A DNA stretch of 24,745 nucleotides from Alistipes sp. CAG:435 (lineage in GTDB: Bacteria > Bacteroidota > Bacteroidia > Bacteroidales > UBA932), in contig FR893140.1 in assembly GCA_000433355.1 (NCBI GenBank), positions 1-24,745 of the forward strand, given 5' to 3'. This document shows positions 1 through 6,492 of the stretch, in pieces (positions within the stretch are counted from its first letter, which is position 1; each line of letters starts with the position of its first letter). A program made the translations under genes and the position numbers. The notes below the pieces were generated by a model, which saw nothing but the letters and a program-made list of their open reading frames with translations, did no database searches and was not told the origin of the DNA.

Positions 1-817
1 CGGCCCGGGCGACCGCCGCCACGACCTCGTTGATGTTCCTGAACACCTTCCCCTTGAGCAGCTCGTTCTTCATCGTGTTGTTGATGCGTTCCGCCTGGGC
101 GTTGTCCTTCGGATCTCCCGACTCGGTCATGCTGACCCTGATGCCGTGCTTCCGCAGCATCCCCACATACTCGCGGCACGCATATTGGCAGCCACGGTCG
201 GAGTGGTGTATGAGGTTGACCTCATCCTTCCCCTCTATGCGTCTCAACGCCATCCTCAGGGCCTCCATCGGATAGTCCGTGTCAAGCGTGGGCCCGACAC
301 TCCAGCCGATGATCTCCTCGGTGTATGCGTCAAGTATCAGCGACAGGTAGCAGAAGTGGCAATGGTAATCGTCCTCCGTTATGACAATGTATGTTATGCC
401 GCTGACCCACAGCCGATCCGCCGAGGTGGGGATATAATCCTTTATGAGGTTGGGGTATGTCGGGAGTCCGTGTGTCGAGTCCGTCGTGCGGGGCTTGCGC
501 ATCTTCCGGCGCACCTTTAGCCCCTGCTCGTCGATGATCCGGCAGAAGCGGTCGCGGCCTATCGGACTGTCAAAGCGGAAGTCCCTCTGATACATGTACC
601 ACAGCTTCTTCCCGCCGATGCCGGGATCTTCCTTCCTGACCTCCCTGATATATTGGATGGCGAACTCCTCACGCGCGGCCTTGGCATGGACCGCGTCCTC
701 GTCATGCTGATAGTAAGCCTGCTTGCTTACACCAAGCAGCCCGCAGAGCCCAACCACCTGACATTCGGTGGCTGATTCCGCGTGCAGGTCCCTTACCGCT
801 TGGTGCCAGCTTTTTTT
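1..817 (-). CDS. IS3-family transposase OrfB (integrase core), partial, probable active-site lesion
   Basis: This is the catalytic part of the transposase, made as an OrfAB fusion by -1 frameshifting. The -1 frame opens at a TGA only a few codons before the A7 run and has no nearby ATG, so it depends on the frameshift. It continues SWHQAVRDLHAE and contains the rve/DDE fold. The second Asp is in HHSDRGCQYA and the Glu in DNAQAERINNT, with 35 residues between them as in IS3 DD(35)E enzymes. The first Asp, normally in a W-x-x-D-I-T-Y-I motif, is Gly here: DRLWVSGITYI, codon GGC at 398-400. The C-terminus is cut by the window edge after roughly 270 residues. Unless the assignment of the first Asp is wrong, this copy should be catalytically dead. 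Confidence 0.85.
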
Positions 818-1155
818 CTTATCTCAATGTGCCAACGAGCCTCCGCTATGTCTATGATCTTTTCGTTCAGGCGGTTGCGCAGACGCTCCACCCTGAGGCT
901 CTCCTCCAGTTCGGATATCCGCGACTTCAGGGACTCCATCTCTGCCTGCTCCTTTGACTTCTTCGCTTCCATAATTCTTCGCGGGCTTCCTTTCCCGTTC
1001 TCCGCCTCAAAGATAGCAATCCAGTTGTACATTTGCCTCACGCTTACCGGAACAAGCTGCAATTTCGCTATCTTCCGCGGGCTAAAACCTGTCTTTTGGT
1101 GAATCTCTATCACCTGTTGATAGTACTTCTTTTGAAATTCTGTGTGTGGTGTCAT
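793..1155 (-). CDS. IS3-family transposase OrfA (helix-turn-helix, leucine-zipper region)
   Basis: The 120-residue protein has a helix-turn-helix region at about residues 15-55, including TGFSPRKIAKLQ and VRQMYNWI. A charged heptad-rich segment follows at about 62-100 (AEMESLKSRISELEESL), suited to coiled-coil multimerisation. In IS3 elements OrfA binds the terminal repeats and also supplies the N-terminal half of the OrfAB transposase. The last codons pass through the A7 frameshift site and the zero frame stops 15 bases later. The ATG at 1155 is used because it lies just inside the IS end, after the inverted repeat at 1161-1181. No defect is visible in this ORF. Confidence 0.85.
   Translation of the reverse strand: MTPHTEFQKKYYQQVIEIHQKTGFSPRKIAKLQLVPVSVRQMYNWIAIFEAENGKGSPRRIMEAKKSKEQAEMESLKSRISELEESLRVERLRNRLNEKIIDIAEARWHIEIRKKAGTKR
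811..817 (-). promoter_or_regulatory. Programmed -1 ribosomal frameshift heptamer (A AAA AAA G)
   Basis: On the minus strand seven A residues followed by G lie in the correct phase for tandem slippage (A|AAA|AAA relative to OrfA). The zero frame ends at a TAA soon after, while the -1 frame runs on as OrfB. The -1 frame has a TGA a few codons before the heptamer and no start codon, so OrfB appears to be made only by slippage. This matches the known IS3-family mechanism. Confidence 0.8.
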
Positions 1156-1160
1156 AATGA

Positions 1161-1181
1161 TTGACTCTTTTTGTGAGTCAA
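1161..1181 (-). repeat. 7-bp inverted repeat just inside the IS end
   Basis: TTGACTC and GAGTCAA are perfect inverted arms separated by 7 bases, between the presumed IS terminus and the orfA ATG at 1155. Some insertion sequences (IS10, IS50) carry such repeats so that transcripts entering from outside fold and hide the transposase start. The same role is plausible here but is an inference from position. Confidence 0.55.
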
Positions 1182-1200
1182 CCTTTTTCAGGCAAATACA

Positions 1201-1947
1201 ATTGTTTTACAGGACAGAAAATGTACGAGAGAATACCTTTGTATGCACCGAATTTACCGAGGCGCGACATTGGTACAGAAAGCACACTTCTGGTGTACCT
1301 ATCTTAACTAAGAAGCAATTGTTTTCCCCCCTCGCACAAGAGAATATTTTACGTTTGCTGAAGGATCGGCAAGTTGGATATGGCGATGACTTTGACTTCT
1401 ACAAGAACAAGATGAGAAGGCTAAGAAAGGGTTCCAAGAAATCAACGCGGAATATTTTAAGGCTATCTATTTCAGTCTCGCGCCACTTCTTTGCGTACCG
1501 ATGTACCAGCAAATAAGGCCTTTGGAGGCGATTTATGGCAGAGGAACTCTCAAGCGCAGCTCATTCTGGGAGGACGAATCTTTGGCTAACTTCTGGGGAG
1601 AAGATCGCTTTAAGCACCCAAGTTGTGTCACTGACAGTATCCTCAAGACAGAGAAACGGGAGGTGGGGAAGGGTGATTCGGTCATAACGGTCTATGCCTA
1701 TGGTTACCGTAGAATGCAACGACTTACATATGTCAGCGTATGGGGTGGCGATGGAAGATCACATCAAGTGCCCGTTTATCGGGATGAATACATAAGCGTC
1801 ACAGGACAAGGAAGCATCCGCATACGAGAGGATATTGATTTTGAGGATAGCGCGATCAGCCAGCGCGAACGTTTGGATCATATCAACACAGTACTGGACA
1901 GTGCGAACCTGAACATCTACAGAAGACACATAGCGCCTAAAGTGTAA
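1201..1947 (+). pseudogene. Remnant of an unrecognised gene, 5' lost at the IS end, internal frameshift
   Basis: Coding-like sequence begins directly at the IS boundary in frame 2 (LFYRTENVRENTF, then ILTKKQLFSPLAQENILRLL). Around 1396-1412 it switches to frame 1 and continues EQDEKAKKGFQEINAEYFK to a TAA at 1945-1947. Frame 1 has TGA codons at 1387 and 1393, so the shift must lie after them. Frame 2 ends at 1516. Together they would give about 245 residues, with a hydrophobic patch (YFSLAPLLCVPMY) and a C-terminal part rich in aromatic residues and glycine (VWGGDGRSHQVPVYRDEYI). I do not recognise the family. GC content is visibly lower than in the flanking core genes, suggesting acquired DNA. 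The frame switch could also be a sequencing error, but the absence of a start codon in the window supports a broken gene. Confidence 0.6.
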
Positions 1948-2009
1948 TGTACTTTAAGCAGAGTAGCAACCGAAGGCCAAACAGCGTTTTGGCAGCGTGG
2001 CAGATAACT

Positions 2010-2090
2010 AGCTGATAATCAAAAGAAAACACAAACTCCTGGTACAGGATTCGGCACCAGGAGTTTATTTAATCAGTTGATTATCAAAGG
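2010..2090. repeat. Nested inverted/direct repeats flanking a hairpin
   Basis: The segments at 2010-2025 (containing CTGATAATCAA) and 2075-2090 (containing TTGATTATCAA) match in direct orientation at 13 of 16 positions. Because each core is nearly palindromic, they are also inverted copies of one another (10 of 11 pairs). They bracket the hairpin at 2033-2066, so the whole could fold as an outer stem around an inner stem. The location, between IS/gene debris and the conserved methyltransferase gene, would suit an old recombination or attachment site. A simple structured terminator is equally possible. Confidence 0.5.
2033..2066. terminator. Strong hairpin, probable bidirectional terminator
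   Basis: The perfect 11-bp arms AAACTCCTGGT and ACCAGGAGTTT enclose a 12-base loop, with A-rich sequence on the left and T-rich sequence on the right. The hairpin sits between the 3' end of the plus-strand gene remnant and the 3' end of the minus-strand methyltransferase gene, the expected place for a shared terminator of convergent genes. Confidence 0.7.
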
Positions 2091-2132
2091 CGTAAATGCC
2101 ACGTCATTCAGCGGTATCTGATGACATCATCG

Positions 2133-3506
2133 CTACTCCACGTAGAGGAGGAGTCCCTTGAGGTACTCGCCTTCCGGGTGGTAGATGTTGACGGCGTGGT
2201 CAGCGGGCTGGTTCAGACGATCGAGGATACGGACGCTGCGGCCGGTCTGGGCGGCGGCGGAGAACACGGCGAGGGCAAAGCCCTCCTTGTCAACGACTTG
2301 CGAGCAGCTGAACGTGAAGACCAAGCCTCCGGGAGCGACCTTGGAGATCGCGGCGGCGTTCAGACGCTGATAGGCACGGAGGGCGTTGTTCAGGGCACCT
2401 CTATGCTTGGCGAATGCCGGAGGATCCACGATCATCAGATCGTACTTGTCCTCTGGGACGTTGCGCAGGAACTCGATGGCATCGGCGCAATAGCCTGTGT
2501 GTCGGGATGGCTCGAAACCGTTCAGGAACATATTCCTTTCTACCATATCGATGGCCTTGCGGGAGCTGTCCACGGAATCAACGTGAACTGCGCCGGCGCC
2601 GAGGGCATAGACGGAAAAGCCTCCGGTGTAGCAGAAGAGGTTCAGGACGTTGCGGCCTCGGGAATATTTCCCGACAAGGGCCCGGTTCTCCCTTTGGTCG
2701 AGGAAGAAGCCGGTCTTCTGGCCTTCGGTCCAGTTGACAAAGAATTTATGGCCGTTCTCAAGGACGATCTGCTCGTCATCGGAGAAGCTCTCGGAGCGGT
2801 AAAGGTAGCCGTCAACAAGGTCGAGGCCGGCCTTGAACGGGGCGGTGCCGGAACTTTTGTCATAGACTGCCTTCAAGGACGGGCCATAGACGGATTTCAG
2901 GGCCTCGCAGATCGCGCCTTTCGCACGGAACATTCCTACGGAGTGGGCCTGCATAACGCAGACGCCATCGTAATAGTCTATGATCAGGCCGGGGAGACCG
3001 TCGCCTTCGCCGTGGATAAGGCGGTAGCAGTTGGTGAGAGCGGGTTCTCTGACAAGACCAGTCGCTTCGACAGGCTCAGCGGCCGGAGAAACTGGCTCAG
3101 CGACCGGAGAAACCGGCTCAGCGACCGGAGAGACAGGCTCCGCGGCCGAAGAAACTGGCTCAGCGGCCGAAGAAACTGGCTCGGCGACCGGAGAGACAGG
3201 CTCGGCGGCCGAAGAAACCGGGCAGGCCAGTCCAACGGCGACACGTACCCAGAGCGCCCGGGCGATCATATTCTTCCAAAAGTCTGGCGAAAGGACATCC
3301 TCGCCGGCGAAACTCAGCACACGGACGGCGATAGATCCTATCTGATAGTGCCCGTAAGCCAGAAAATCCCCGCCCTGAGAGAACACACCGACGATGTCAC
3401 CTTCAGCCGGCTCGCCGACAATCTGGGCGATGGCACCAGAGAATACCCACGGATGGAATCTCAAAAGAGAGTCCTCTCTACCTTTCTTTAATATTATCTT
3501 TGTCAT
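2133..3506 (-). CDS. rlmI: RlmI-like 23S rRNA m5C methyltransferase with in-frame repeat insertion
   Basis: This is a class I SAM-dependent methyltransferase of the RlmI/PUA family, whose E. coli member methylates C1962 of 23S rRNA. The order is an N-terminal PUA domain (residues 1-75, LRFHPWVFSGAI), a central domain opening TNCYRLIHGEGDGLPGL (about 158), then a Rossmann fold with SAM motif NVLNLFCYTGGFSVYALG, motif IV DPPAFAKH, and the catalytic cysteine in FTFSCSQVV (C401). The length of 457 exceeds the usual ~390-400. The excess lies at residues 97-146, a Ser/Pro/Ala/Glu/Val repeat between the PUA and central domains. All catalytic motifs are present, so activity is expected to be retained. 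The ATG at 3506 lies inside the 3' end of the upstream exonuclease gene (29-bp overlap), implying co-transcription. The function is confident; the exact target base is inferred from the family. Confidence 0.9.
   Translation of the reverse strand: MTKIILKKGREDSLLRFHPWVFSGAIAQIVGEPAEGDIVGVFSQGGDFLAYGHYQIGSIAVRVLSFAGEDVLSPDFWKNMIARALWVRVAVGLACPVSSAAEPVSPVAEPVSSAAEPVSSAAEPVSPVAEPVSPVAEPVSPAAEPVEATGLVREPALTNCYRLIHGEGDGLPGLIIDYYDGVCVMQAHSVGMFRAKGAICEALKSVYGPSLKAVYDKSSGTAPFKAGLDLVDGYLYRSESFSDDEQIVLENGHKFFVNWTEGQKTGFFLDQRENRALVGKYSRGRNVLNLFCYTGGFSVYALGAGAVHVDSVDSSRKAIDMVERNMFLNGFEPSRHTGYCADAIEFLRNVPEDKYDLMIVDPPAFAKHRGALNNALRAYQRLNAAAISKVAPGGLVFTFSCSQVVDKEGFALAVFSAAAQTGRSVRILDRLNQPADHAVNIYHPEGEYLKGLLLYVE
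3073..3219 (-). repeat. Seven tandem 21-bp units within rlmI
   Basis: Seven consecutive 21-bp units, each starting GGCTCAGCG or a close variant on the plus strand, encode seven copies of a 7-residue motif (SSAAEPV, SPVAEPV or SPAAEPV) on the minus strand. Units differ at a few positions (A/G in the CTCAGC part, GGCC/GACC, GGAG/GAAG), so the array is not brand new. The array begins at CTTCGACAGGCTCAGC (3065-3080), a sequence type I know as a dispersed short repeat in many bacterial genomes. The unit length is a multiple of three, so copy-number change keeps the frame. Confidence 0.95.
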
Positions 3507-4146
3507 TTTCAGTGTGTTTTGGAGGGTTTGGAAGCATCTGCTCCGGAGTCAACGGATTCTTCTCCGAGGCCAATAGCTTGTAGTACATCTCACGGCATAT
3601 CCAAGCGTCTGTCGCGGCATAGGCCTGCTGCGAATCCGAGAGGACATCCGCCTCCCAGTTGGAAAGCTGCTGGGTCTTGGAAATCCGCACCCCAAGGATT
3701 ATCGCGGCCATTTTCTTGACACTCTTGTCCTTGATGCCATATTCCCAGACCATCTTCTGGAGATCGACGAAGGATTTCGGCTCGAAATCGTGATGCTTCT
3801 TCAATCCGCGGACATCATCAGTGACCGCTGCTCCCACCTTGATTATTTCTTTGTTACCCAGTATCTTGCGAAGGGACTTAGGGATTCCGCCCATAAGCTT
3901 CACCCTGAACAGGAAAGCCCTCTCCTTGCCGGAAAGCTGCAACAGAGAGACCCCGTAGTGCGGCTGGTTCGACGAGAAACAAGGCCGGGACTCCGTGTCG
4001 AAACCGATAACCTTCTGCCGCCTCAGATAACTGATGGCCTTGAGAAACTCAAAGCCTTGGTTGTCAATGACCTTAATCTTACCTGGAAAGCTCGAAGGCT
4101 CCAGCTGTTCCATTTCCTCCGGACTAATGCTGATTTTGTACGTCAT
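3478..4146 (-). CDS. DEDDy-type 3'-5' exonuclease domain protein (RNase D-like)
   Basis: The protein is about 222 residues from the ATG at 4146 (MTYKISISPEEMEQL). Longer readings upstream lie inside the lipoprotein gene and look non-native. Exonuclease motifs are in order: Exo I VIGFDTESRP (D50, E52), Exo II GAAVTDDVRGL (D110/D111) and Exo III QAYAATDAWICREMYY (Y176, D180). The Tyr four residues before the last Asp makes it the DEDDy subclass, like RNase D and the Werner exonuclease. There is no HRDC or polymerase domain, so it is a stand-alone nuclease. The C-terminus is polar and lysine-rich. It overlaps the upstream lipoprotein gene by 23 bp and the downstream rlmI by 29 bp. Pairing with an rRNA methyltransferase suggests RNA processing, but the substrate cannot be read from the sequence. 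Confidence 0.88.
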   Translation of the reverse strand: MTYKISISPEEMEQLEPSSFPGKIKVIDNQGFEFLKAISYLRRQKVIGFDTESRPCFSSNQPHYGVSLLQLSGKERAFLFRVKLMGGIPKSLRKILGNKEIIKVGAAVTDDVRGLKKHHDFEPKSFVDLQKMVWEYGIKDKSVKKMAAIILGVRISKTQQLSNWEADVLSDSQQAYAATDAWICREMYYKLLASEKNPLTPEQMLPNPPKHTENDKDNIKER

Positions 4147-4921
4147 AGGAATAATAAGTGTTTGGAGCAAGAACCCCGACCGTGTCTGGGTACGAAGCCG
4201 GGACAAGACTGTCAATGAACGGAAGGACGGACACCTTGGAATCCAAGGAATCACGCACCGCCATATATAGCCTTGCGACAGGGTATGCAATGTTGTGCGT
4301 GAAAGCGTCCCTTTCCCTCATCTTTCGGAAGCAAGCCTCAGTGAATGAAAACGTTGTGTCAGACGAACATATTACCGGGACATCGCAGCCTATCCTTTCG
4401 AAGAGATCGCTGACATCGCTCCCGCCATATTCAGAAAGGATCGGGTTGCAGATGATGAGGATCTTGCAGCGGGAAGGAATTTTGAGAGCGGCGAGCGCGC
4501 CGTTTACCGTCAACTCCCGCAAGACAGTCTGTCCGTCTTTCGTGGCAGGCCAGTTCATATAGGCGGTGTCGGCGAAATTCAGGATAGAGACGATTGTCTC
4601 CCCCGCAAAGTCCGGCAGGCCGTCGCTGATTTTCCGCGCGTCAATATTGTCGAAATCGTCACAGACCATCATCCTTTCGCTGAGACGAAGGCACCCCGAC
4701 GGATCGCCGACCAGAACTATCGTCCCCGAGGATTTGCCGTTGCTTTCAGCCAATGTCCGCAGTTCCGGAAGGGAATCCGTCAGGAGGGAATTGACGTAGG
4801 CTATTGTTCTATAGCCATTTTCAACCCGCCTTGAACAGCTGGAAGCCGCAATGACGGATAGTGCCAACAATATTACCGCAAAAAATCTCTTCACTGTTAT
4901 CAAATACCTTCCAGACGGCAT
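4124..4921 (-). CDS. Predicted lipoprotein of unknown function
   Basis: From the ATG at 4921 the protein is 265 residues. It begins MPSGRYLITVKRFFAVILLA and has a lipobox-like IAASSC, so signal peptidase II processing to an acylated Cys is expected. The reading frame is open further upstream, but that stretch does not resemble a signal sequence and the start at 4921 places the signal near the N-terminus. The mature part has alternating beta/alpha-like segments (GTIVLVGDPSG, ETIVSILNFADTAYMNW, CKILIICNPILSEYGG, CDVPVICSSDTTFSF). These resemble a Rossmann-type or periplasmic-binding fold, but I do not recognise a family. Five cysteines besides the lipobox Cys are notable. The gene precedes the exonuclease gene with overlap and probably heads the operon. 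Confidence 0.75.
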   Translation of the reverse strand: MPSGRYLITVKRFFAVILLALSVIAASSCSRRVENGYRTIAYVNSLLTDSLPELRTLAESNGKSSGTIVLVGDPSGCLRLSERMMVCDDFDNIDARKISDGLPDFAGETIVSILNFADTAYMNWPATKDGQTVLRELTVNGALAALKIPSRCKILIICNPILSEYGGSDVSDLFERIGCDVPVICSSDTTFSFTEACFRKMRERDAFTHNIAYPVARLYMAVRDSLDSKVSVLPFIDSLVPASYPDTVGVLAPNTYYSYDVQNQH

Positions 4922-5012
4922 AGCCGCCCGGACCACTCTTAAATTCGTACAATTCCGAACCGTTGCCTTGATTCGTCCGCCTAAAGATTTCTCACCTTTA
5001 AAACATTTCAGA

Positions 5013-5039
5013 CAAATTAAAACTGATTCAGACTGCAAA
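5013..5039 (-). promoter_or_regulatory. Candidate promoter of the lipoprotein-exonuclease-rlmI operon
   Basis: On the minus strand TTTG (5036-5039) is followed after 16 bases by TAATTTG (5013-5019), an approximate match to the Bacteroidota -33 TTTG and -7 TAnnTTTG elements with one spacer base missing. Transcription would start near 5006, leaving a leader of about 85 bases before the ATG at 4921. Sequence inference only. Confidence 0.35.
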
Positions 5040-5054
5040 GGTAAAAAAATCTTC

Positions 5055-5072
5055 ACTATCTTTGAAGATAGT
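5055..5072. repeat. 18-bp near-perfect palindrome in a divergent intergenic region
   Basis: ACTATCTT and AAGATAGT are perfect arms separated by two bases. The palindrome lies between the minus-strand lipoprotein operon and the plus-strand aminotransferase gene and includes TATCTTTG on the plus strand, a match to TAnnTTTG. It could be an operator for a dimeric regulator. No regulator gene is adjacent. Confidence 0.4.
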
Positions 5073-5099
5073 AAGCCTTAAAAAATAAGTTGATAAAGA

Positions 5100-5132
5100 T
5101 TTGGCGGTATTTTCGAGGATATGGTTCTTTTG
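5100..5132 (+). promoter_or_regulatory. Candidate promoter for the aminotransferase-glycerate kinase operon
   Basis: TTTG (5100-5103) and TTCTTTTG (5125-5132, one mismatch to TAnnTTTG) are 21 bases apart, within the spacing seen in Bacteroidota promoters. A start near 5139 would give a leader of about 115 bases carrying the hairpins described next. The same 12-mer TTCTTTTGGAAG occurs upstream of the OmpA-like gene at 23689. Confidence 0.4.
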
Positions 5133-5142
5133 GAAGAAGGAG

Positions 5143-5229
5143 TGTGCCGGTGGCACATAACTGATGAGAAAAGAAATATAGACCGAAAAGACAATCAAAG
5201 ATTATCAAGTAATCTTTTAAGGATTACTT
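5143..5229 (+). promoter_or_regulatory. Structured leader with mutually exclusive hairpins
   Basis: Three inverted repeats lie in the presumed leader: TGTGCC/GGCACA (5143-5157, 3-base loop), AAGATTA/TAATCTT (5198-5216, 5-base loop) and AAGTAATC/GATTACTT (5207-5229, 7-base loop). The last two share bases 5207-5214 and cannot form together, as in attenuators. No leader peptide or known riboswitch motif was recognised. Confidence 0.4.
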
Positions 5230-5255
5230 AGTTGTGTATAAAACTCCTTGACAAG

Positions 5256-6458
5256 ATGGTTAAAGTCTCAAAAAAATCGAGCTTGATGCCGGCTTCCGCT
5301 ATCAGAAAGCTTGTGCCGTTCGCCGACGCGGCCCAAAACGACGGCATCAAAGTCTATCACCTCAATGTCGGCGCACCTGACATCAAATCCCCCGAATGCG
5401 CCCTTGAGGCGGTGCGCAAAAACACTCTCGACCACGTTTCCTACACCAATTCGGCGGGCCTGCCGGAACTGCGCAAGGGACTGGCGGAGAAATACTACCG
5501 AAGCATCGGCATCGAGGTCTCCGTCCCCGAGATCATCATCACAGTGGCCGGAAGCGAGGCGGTCAACCTCGCGCTTCAGATAGCCTGCGACGAAGGCGAC
5601 GAGCTCATCGTGATCGAACCTTTCTACACGAACTACAACACGTTCTGTTTTGAAAGCGGGATCATTCTCAAAGCGGTCCACACCGACATCGAAAGCGGCT
5701 TCAAGGTCCCTCCGATCGAAGAGTTCGAGAAACTCGTGACACCACGCACGAAAGCCATCCTCATCAGCAACCCCGGCAACCCGACCGGAACATTGTACTC
5801 GAAAGAGGATATGCTCGCGCTCGGAGAAGTAGCCAGAAAGCACAACCTTTTCCTGATTTCAGACGAGGTCTATCGCGAGTTCAGCTACACCGACGAACCT
5901 CGTTTCTCGGCGATGAATATACCCGGTCTTGCCGACAATGTCATTCTTGTCGATTCAGTCTCAAAGCGTTACAACCTCTGCGGCTGCCGCGTCGGCTGCA
6001 TCGTCTCCCACAACAAGGAGGTGATGGAAGCGGCGATGAAATATGCCCAGTCCCGCCTCTGCCCGCCGGTTTACGGCCAGCTCGCCTCGATCGGAGCGCT
6101 CGACACCCCGCAATCCTATTTCACGGAAGTGAGGAATGAATATGTCGCCAGACGTGACTATGCGATCTCCAGGCTCAATGCGATGGAGGGGGTATATTCC
6201 CCTACCCCGATGGGTGCGTTCTACACAATCGCCCGCATTCCGGTGGACGATGCCGAGAAGTTTGCGAAATGGATGCTGACGGATTTCAGACTTGACGGCC
6301 AGACCACGATGGTGACTCCGGCGAAGTCCTTCTACAAGACTCCTGGATTCGGAGCCGACCAGATCAGGTTGGCCTACGTCCTTGGAGTTCCGGAACTTGA
6401 AAAAGCGTTCGACGCGCTGGAGGCCGGGCTAAAGGAATATCCCGGGAGAACTGTCTGA
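5256..6458 (+). CDS. PLP-dependent class I/II aminotransferase (AspC-like fold)
   Basis: The 400-residue protein is a fold-type I aminotransferase. Visible motifs are the N-terminal substrate-loop region YHLNVGAPDIKSP, the YTNSAGLPELR segment, the cofactor-binding NPGNPTG, SDEVYREF with the Asp that pairs with the pyridine nitrogen, and the Schiff-base lysine in DSVSKRYNLCGCRVG (about K237). A C-terminal Arg in the QIRLAYV segment should bind the substrate carboxylate. The amino-acid substrate cannot be assigned; aspartate/tyrosine-type and alanine-type enzymes share these motifs. ATG at 5256 is preferred to an in-frame TTG at 5232, because the family starts near the MVKVSKKSSLMPASAIRKL segment. 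Glycerate kinase follows after 34 bases, so the pair is probably an operon, perhaps linked through serine/hydroxypyruvate/glycerate metabolism (inference). Confidence 0.92.
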   Translation: MVKVSKKSSLMPASAIRKLVPFADAAQNDGIKVYHLNVGAPDIKSPECALEAVRKNTLDHVSYTNSAGLPELRKGLAEKYYRSIGIEVSVPEIIITVAGSEAVNLALQIACDEGDELIVIEPFYTNYNTFCFESGIILKAVHTDIESGFKVPPIEEFEKLVTPRTKAILISNPGNPTGTLYSKEDMLALGEVARKHNLFLISDEVYREFSYTDEPRFSAMNIPGLADNVILVDSVSKRYNLCGCRVGCIVSHNKEVMEAAMKYAQSRLCPPVYGQLASIGALDTPQSYFTEVRNEYVARRDYAISRLNAMEGVYSPTPMGAFYTIARIPVDDAEKFAKWMLTDFRLDGQTTMVTPAKSFYKTPGFGADQIRLAYVLGVPELEKAFDALEAGLKEYPGRTV

Positions 6459-6492
6459 CAAAAACAGTTCAGCCAAGTAATCCAAAGGTTTT

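Larger units (their letters stand above)
1..1200 (-). mobile_element. IS3-family insertion sequence, 5' portion (runs off left edge)
   Basis: The element is read on the minus strand: orfA, an A7 slippery heptamer, then orfB in the -1 frame, the standard IS3-family layout. The 5' end probably lies at position 1200. There the minus strand begins TGTATTTGCCTGAAAAAGG, with the TG terminus typical of the family, followed by an inverted repeat and the orfA start. The other end lies outside the window, so terminal repeats and target duplication cannot be compared. Beyond 1200 the sequence changes to lower-GC coding-like DNA with no start codon of its own, which suggests insertion into a gene. The boundary is inferred; the family assignment is firm. 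Confidence 0.85.

Noticed and set aside
3073..3219. Tandem repeats as a CRISPR array
   Set aside because: Units are contiguous 21-mers without spacers and lie inside a coding frame, so this is a minisatellite.
2121..3491. 456-codon plus-strand frame opposite the rlmI gene
   Set aside because: It is an antisense shadow created by the codon bias of rlmI. Its translation includes the mirrored repeat and has no recognisable domain, whereas the minus strand has all RlmI motifs.
5232..5255. TTG at 5232 as start of the aminotransferase
   Set aside because: It adds eight residues not typical of the family, and the ATG at 5256 is in frame and better placed.
5268..5843. 191-codon minus-strand frame opposite the aminotransferase gene
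   Set aside because: Shadow of a strongly coding region; the real frame carries every aminotransferase motif.
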